In this document: positions 6,009 to 9,406 of the stretch, piece by piece | How positions within the stretch are numbered: position 1 is the first letter of the stretch | Layout of the letters: each line of letters starts with the position of its first letter | Source of the DNA: Sphingobacterium thalpophilum | Lineage (GTDB): Bacteria > Bacteroidota > Bacteroidia > Flavobacteriales > Flavobacteriaceae | Length of the DNA: 9,406 nucleotides | Direction: 5' to 3' | Assembly: GCA_943328865.2 (NCBI GenBank) | Contig: CALQBR020000026.1 | Location: 1 to 9,406 of the forward strand | Position numbers and translations under genes: made by a program | The notes under the pieces: generated by a model | Database searches by the model: none | What the model saw: the letters and a program-made list of their open reading frames with translations, nothing else | Told to the model about the DNA's origin: nothing

Positions 6009-6416
6009 ATGAAAGCCACTATTTGTAGAGAAGCACACTTTAATGCCTGTCACAGAATGCATAACCCTAATTGGACAGAGGAGAAAAATACTGAGGTATT
6101 TGGAATTTGTAGCAATAAAAACTACCACGGTCATAATTATAGATTGGTTGTGAAAATTACTGGAGAAATCAATCCTGATACCGGTTTTGTGATGAATTTA
6201 CTAACCTTAGGAAAAATCATAAAAGAAGAAATTGAAGACCGATTTGATCACAAAAATCTCAATTTAGACTGTCCTGAATTCCAAAATACGATGGTCTCTA
6301 CCGAGAATCTTGGTTGGATTATTCATGGTTTACTAAAAATAAAATTACCAACCGATTGTATTCTTAAAGTTGTCCTTTATGAAACCGACAAAAATTTTGT
6401 TGAAATTGAAGAATAG
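6009..6416 (+). CDS. 6-pyruvoyl-tetrahydropterin synthase / QueD-family enzyme (PTPS-II-like)
   Basis: A 135-residue member of COG0720. Zinc ligands are H15 (in NACHRMH) and H40 and H42 (in YHGHNY). The catalytic cysteine is C34, the base D80-H81 lies in FDHKNLN, and the pterin-anchoring E125 is in YETDKN. The spacing C-x5-HGH matches the biopterin-type PTPS-II rather than bacterial QueD, which has C-x3-HGH. The blocks GFVMNL, DHKNL, VSTEN and YETD also follow the animal-type enzyme. Its substrate would be dihydroneopterin triphosphate made by the FolE encoded at 4285-4935, giving 6-pyruvoyl-tetrahydropterin. QueD2-like paralogues occur in zinc regulons elsewhere, so a backup role in queuosine synthesis remains possible. 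It is 14 bp behind the unknown gene and likely in the same transcript. Confidence 0.88.
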   Translation: MKATICREAHFNACHRMHNPNWTEEKNTEVFGICSNKNYHGHNYRLVVKITGEINPDTGFVMNLLTLGKIIKEEIEDRFDHKNLNLDCPEFQNTMVSTENLGWIIHGLLKIKLPTDCILKVVLYETDKNFVEIEE

Positions 6417-6447
6417 AACTGAAGTTAGTCTAAAAGTTAAAAGTCTT

Positions 6448-6465
6448 ATTATCGTTATAGATAAT
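6448..6465. repeat. Small inverted repeat behind the PTPS gene (weak hairpin or operator)
   Basis: ATTATCGTTATAGATAAT has perfect 6-bp arms and a 6-nt spacer, followed by TTTAAATT. A second, looser inverted repeat with the arms TATCT and AGATA spans 6478-6505. They may form a weak terminator for the upstream genes or sites for a regulator of the receptor gene, but the AT-rich background makes chance likely. Confidence 0.25.
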
Positions 6466-6566
6466 TTAAATTCAGAATATCTAAATATTATATATTTTTC
6501 AGATAATACAACAAACTTTAATTATTAAAACCTAATATGCTTTTTAATTTAATTATTATAATTTTT

Positions 6567-6574
6567 TAGCTTTG
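6567..6574 (+). promoter_or_regulatory. -7 element of the TonB-dependent receptor promoter
   Basis: TAGCTTTG is a perfect TAnnTTTG match. Transcription would begin around 6580, about 15 nt before the ATG at 6596. The TTG at 6572-6574, which could be taken as an earlier start codon, is part of this promoter element. No good TTG -33 partner is seen in the T/A-rich upstream stretch, so the promoter may need an activator. Confidence 0.55.
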
Positions 6575-6595
6575 TCTAAAATTATTTTTAAACAA

Positions 6596-8857
6596 ATGAA
6601 ATATTTATATTTATCCCTACTTCTTTTTTTGATTAATCCTTCCTTTTCTCAGGAAGCAGTAATTATTCACGGGACGATACAATCCCAAGAAAAACTAATT
6701 GAAAAGGCTAAAATCGAATTATTTGGAACTCCCTATAAAACCACATCGGATGCTGAGGGTAAATATGTCTTAACTAACATCCCTAAAGGAAAATATACTT
6801 TACAAGTCACAGCAAAAGAGTACCAAACAAAAAAGCAAACGCTTTTCATAAACGACAAGGATAGCGTAAAAGTAAACATCCATTTAACAAATGAGAGCAA
6901 TCTATTAGACGAAGTGGTAGTTTCGGGAACGATGAAAGCGGTGCGAAGATTAGAAAATTCAGTTCCGGTAGAAATCTTATCTGCTAAATTTTTAAAACAA
7001 AATCCTACCAGTAACATATTTGATGCTTTACAAAATGTCAATGGAGTTCGTCCTCAAAACAATTGTAGCGTTTGCAATACCGGCGATATCCGAATTAATG
7101 GTTTAGATGGCCCCTACACTATGGTCACTATTGATGGAATGCCCATTGTTAGTGCTCTGGGTTCCGTTTATGGTTTGTCTGGTATTCCGAACTCCCTAAT
7201 CGATCGAATTGAAATTGTAAAAGGAGCTGCCTCTAGCTTGTATGGTAGTGAGGCCGTGGGTGGTCTTATCAACATTATCACTAAAAACGCGAAAAATAGT
7301 CCTAAATTATCGGTAGATGCTTTTAGTACTTCGTGGGCGGAAAGCAATGTTGATTTGGGCTATAAAGTAAATTTCAATAAAAAGGCCGATTTGCTTTTGG
7401 GAGTGAATTATTTCAATTACAACCACAAAATGGATCGAAATAATGATAATTTTACCGATGTTTCCTTACAAAACAGAGTGTCCATATTCAGTAAATTTAA
7501 TTTTTACAGAAAATCAAATAAAGAGATGAGTTTAGTAGCTCGTTATTTATATGAAGACCGATGGGGAGGCGAAATGCAGTGGAACTCCAACTACCGTGGT
7601 GGTGATGTAATTTATGCAGAAAGTATTTACACGTCACGTTATGAATTTTTAGGAAAATACCAACTACCCGTGAAAGAAAAAATGTTTTTTCAATTTTCAT
7701 TGATTGGACATAATCAAAACTCGGCGTATGGTAATTCTCTTTTTTTAGCCAACCAAAAAATTGCATTTGGCCAATATATTTGGGACAAAAATCTTAAAAA
7801 CCATTCTTTATTATTGGGTGCAGCCACTAGATTTAACTATTACAATGACAATACTCCTGCAACTAACTCTAATTCAACTACTGAATTGTATAGTGTCTTT
7901 GTTCAAGATGAATTAAAAATATTGAAAAGTTCAGGTCTATTACTTGGAGCACGATATGATTACAATGAAAAACATGGCAATATATTTACACCAAGAATGG
8001 CTTTAAAATGGAAACCTACCTCTAACGACATTGTAAGGTTAAATTTAGGAACTGGATTTCGAATTGTGAATTTGTTCTCCGAAGATCATCAGTCCTTATC
8101 TGGCGCTAGAACCACTGTGATAACTGAAAAGCTTAATCCAGAAACTTCGTATAATGTGAGCTTGAATTATCTAAAAAAAATTAATTTTGAAAATTACGGT
8201 GTTTTGAATATCGAATTTACTAATTGGTACACTTATTTTTCGAATAAAATAATTGCTGATTACGACACCAACCCTAATGAGATTATTTATAGCAATTTAG
8301 ATGGCTATTCAAGAATACTCGGGGCTAGTACCAATATCGATTGGATCAGTTCTTTTGGTTTGAAAAGCAGTGTAGGAATCAGTCTTTTTGACCCAATAAC
8401 AAAGCAAGATTCAAGAAAATTTATCCCCTTGTTTACTGAAAAATTCAGTGCTACGGGTGCATTAAGTTACGAAATCCCGAACTGGTTTTTGAGCATTGAT
8501 TATACCGCTAACTTTACAGGAAGTATGCGCCTTCCATTGTTAAGTCCAACAGATCCAAGACGTGACTATTCGTTGCCTTACAGCATACAAAACATACAGT
8601 TTACTTATAAAAAAATAGACTCTATAGAAATTTATCTGGGTGTAAAAAACTTGCTCAATTGGACTCCAGCTAAGAACAATCCTTTTCTAATTGCAAGAGC
8701 TGATGATCCTTTTGACAAAAATGTAGTATTCGGCCCAAATGGAAATGTTATCCCTACAAATGAAAATCCCTATGGATTAACCTTTGATCCTACTTACTCT
8801 TATGGTGCCAATCAAGGAATTAGAGGATTCTTAGGATTGCGCTATACTTTAAACTAA
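6596..8857 (+). CDS. TonB-dependent outer-membrane receptor with CarboxypepD-regulatory-like domain
   Basis: From the ATG at 6596 the protein has 753 residues. It begins with a signal peptide (MKYLYLSLLLFLINPSFSQ, cleavage probably after Q19). A carboxypeptidase-regulatory-like beta-sandwich follows (about 24-100), then a TonB-box-like LLDEVVVSGT (103-112), the plug domain (about 118-230) with DIRINGLDGPY, IDGMP and IEIVKGAASSLYGSEAVGG, and a 22-stranded-type barrel ending in GLRYTLN. The plug carries a C157-S-V-C160 pair in a loop, unusual for an outer-membrane protein. These receptors import siderophores, cobalamin, metals or glycans using TonB energy. No SusD partner follows, which speaks against glycan uptake. 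Position beside the zinc block suggests a metal or metallophore substrate; this is inference. I prefer the ATG at 6596 to the TTG at 6572 because it gives a proper signal peptide and the TTG lies in the promoter. Confidence 0.92.
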   Translation: MKYLYLSLLLFLINPSFSQEAVIIHGTIQSQEKLIEKAKIELFGTPYKTTSDAEGKYVLTNIPKGKYTLQVTAKEYQTKKQTLFINDKDSVKVNIHLTNESNLLDEVVVSGTMKAVRRLENSVPVEILSAKFLKQNPTSNIFDALQNVNGVRPQNNCSVCNTGDIRINGLDGPYTMVTIDGMPIVSALGSVYGLSGIPNSLIDRIEIVKGAASSLYGSEAVGGLINIITKNAKNSPKLSVDAFSTSWAESNVDLGYKVNFNKKADLLLGVNYFNYNHKMDRNNDNFTDVSLQNRVSIFSKFNFYRKSNKEMSLVARYLYEDRWGGEMQWNSNYRGGDVIYAESIYTSRYEFLGKYQLPVKEKMFFQFSLIGHNQNSAYGNSLFLANQKIAFGQYIWDKNLKNHSLLLGAATRFNYYNDNTPATNSNSTTELYSVFVQDELKILKSSGLLLGARYDYNEKHGNIFTPRMALKWKPTSNDIVRLNLGTGFRIVNLFSEDHQSLSGARTTVITEKLNPETSYNVSLNYLKKINFENYGVLNIEFTNWYTYFSNKIIADYDTNPNEIIYSNLDGYSRILGASTNIDWISSFGLKSSVGISLFDPITKQDSRKFIPLFTEKFSATGALSYEIPNWFLSIDYTANFTGSMRLPLLSPTDPRRDYSLPYSIQNIQFTYKKIDSIEIYLGVKNLLNWTPAKNNPFLIARADDPFDKNVVFGPNGNVIPTNENPYGLTFDPTYSYGANQGIRGFLGLRYTLN

Positions 8858-8885
8858 TGAAACGATTTTGGCTTATAAAATTGAC

Positions 8886-8893
8886 TATTTTTG
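8886..8893 (+). promoter_or_regulatory. Probable -7 element upstream of the lycopene cyclase gene
   Basis: TATTTTTG matches TAnnTTTG exactly and lies 18 nt before the ATG at 8912. A TTTG at 8867-8870 would be the -33 element but with only 15 bp between them, shorter than usual, so the promoter is probable rather than certain. It supports separate transcription from the receptor gene, which ends at 8857. Confidence 0.45.
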
Positions 8894-8911
8894 AAGTACT
8901 GTAAATTACAA

Positions 8912-9406
8912 ATGAAACACTACGATTATATTTTTACTGGTGCAGGATTATCGGCTTTAATGACCGTATGTAAAATGATTGAATCCAAGAGATTTCAAGA
9001 TAAAAGCATCCTACTCATCGATGAAGATGCTAAAAAAACCAATGATAGAACTTGGTGTTTTTGGAGTACCAACCCTGCGGATTGGCAAAATATCGTTTCT
9101 AAAAAATGGGATTCGGCTTGGTTTGCTAATGAAACCTTTCGTCGCGTTTTGGATTTACAGCCATACCAATATAACCGCGTAAAAGGGTTGGATTTTTACA
9201 ACCAAGCATTTGATTTAATTTCGAAACACGGTCACATCACTTTCCTGAATCAAAAAGTGACAAACATCGAAGAAACCGAAAGTCATGTCTTGATACAAAC
9301 GGAAACGGAAAGTTTTTCAGGTTCAAAAGTATTCAACAGCATTTACGATCCAAAAAAAACAGCAAGCCAATCACAATATCCCATATTACAACAACATTTT
9401 ATCGGA
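8912..9406 (+). CDS. crtY: Lycopene cyclase (CrtY type), N-terminal part (runs off the right edge)
   Basis: An open frame of 165 codons from the ATG at 8912 continues to the end of the window. It begins with a Rossmann-type dinucleotide-binding segment (YDYIFTGAGLSA, residues 4-15), then the end of the second beta strand with acidic residues (ILLIDED, 33-39) and the motif NDRTWCFW (44-51). Near the break it has LQQHFIG (159-165), a conserved CrtY block. CrtY enzymes use a reduced flavin to cyclise the ends of lycopene into beta-ionone rings, giving beta-carotene, the precursor of zeaxanthin, a common flavobacterial yellow pigment. About half or more of the protein should lie beyond the edge. 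It is unrelated in function to the zinc block, and marks its end. Confidence 0.88.
   Translation, partial: MKHYDYIFTGAGLSALMTVCKMIESKRFQDKSILLIDEDAKKTNDRTWCFWSTNPADWQNIVSKKWDSAWFANETFRRVLDLQPYQYNRVKGLDFYNQAFDLISKHGHITFLNQKVTNIEETESHVLIQTETESFSGSKVFNSIYDPKKTASQSQYPILQQHFIG

Noticed and set aside
6572..6595. N-terminal extension of the receptor from a TTG codon
   Set aside because: The TTG is within the -7 promoter element and the extension spoils the signal peptide start.

Overview
The window looks like part of a member of the Bacteroidota, most likely a flavobacterium. The DNA is AT-rich, genes are preceded by TAnnTTTG-type -7 promoter elements rather than E. coli-like boxes, Shine-Dalgarno signals are weak or absent, and there is a TonB-dependent receptor with an N-terminal carboxypeptidase-regulatory-like domain and a Bacteroidota-type lycopene cyclase. 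The species cannot be named from the sequence alone.

Layout. The left edge holds the N-terminal part of an Nramp metal transporter (MntH) on the minus strand. A 352-bp divergent control region (276-627) carries a possible DtxR/MntR-type operator on the mntH side, a long imperfect inverted repeat in the middle, and on the other side a perfect 9-1-9 palindrome that covers the -33 element of a good Bacteroidota promoter. From there a plus-strand series runs: MerC-domain membrane protein (628-978), COG0523/CobW GTPase (996-1940), threonyl-tRNA synthetase (1975-3906), a broken yidD (4042-4267), GTP cyclohydrolase I folE (4285-4935), a Fur-family regulator that is probably Zur (4937-5350), an unrecognised 160-residue protein (5512-5994) and a 6-pyruvoyl-tetrahydropterin synthase/QueD-family protein (6009-6416). 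A TonB-dependent receptor with its own promoter follows (6596-8857). The 5' part of a lycopene cyclase gene (8912 to the right edge) starts an unrelated carotenoid region.

How it fits together. The central block reads as a zinc-limitation locus: a zinc-type Fur regulator, a putative membrane metal protein, a putative GTP-driven metallochaperone and extra copies of three enzymes that are classically zinc-dependent (ThrRS, FolE, PTPS/QueD). All three enzymes keep their zinc ligands, so they are not zinc-free substitutes. The better reading is that they are low-zinc isoforms, perhaps fed by the GTPase. The proposed regulator, the palindrome and the promoter form a plausible autoregulated unit. 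The receptor may bring a metal or metal complex across the outer membrane, but this rests mainly on neighbourhood.

The least obvious items are the yidD pseudogene (frameshift plus stop codon) hidden in what looks like an empty gap, the one-residue expansion of the GTPase's guanine-specificity motif, the palindrome with a second weaker copy at the transcription start, and the uncharacterised cysteine-free protein. I see no tRNA, rRNA, CRISPR array or intact mobile element.
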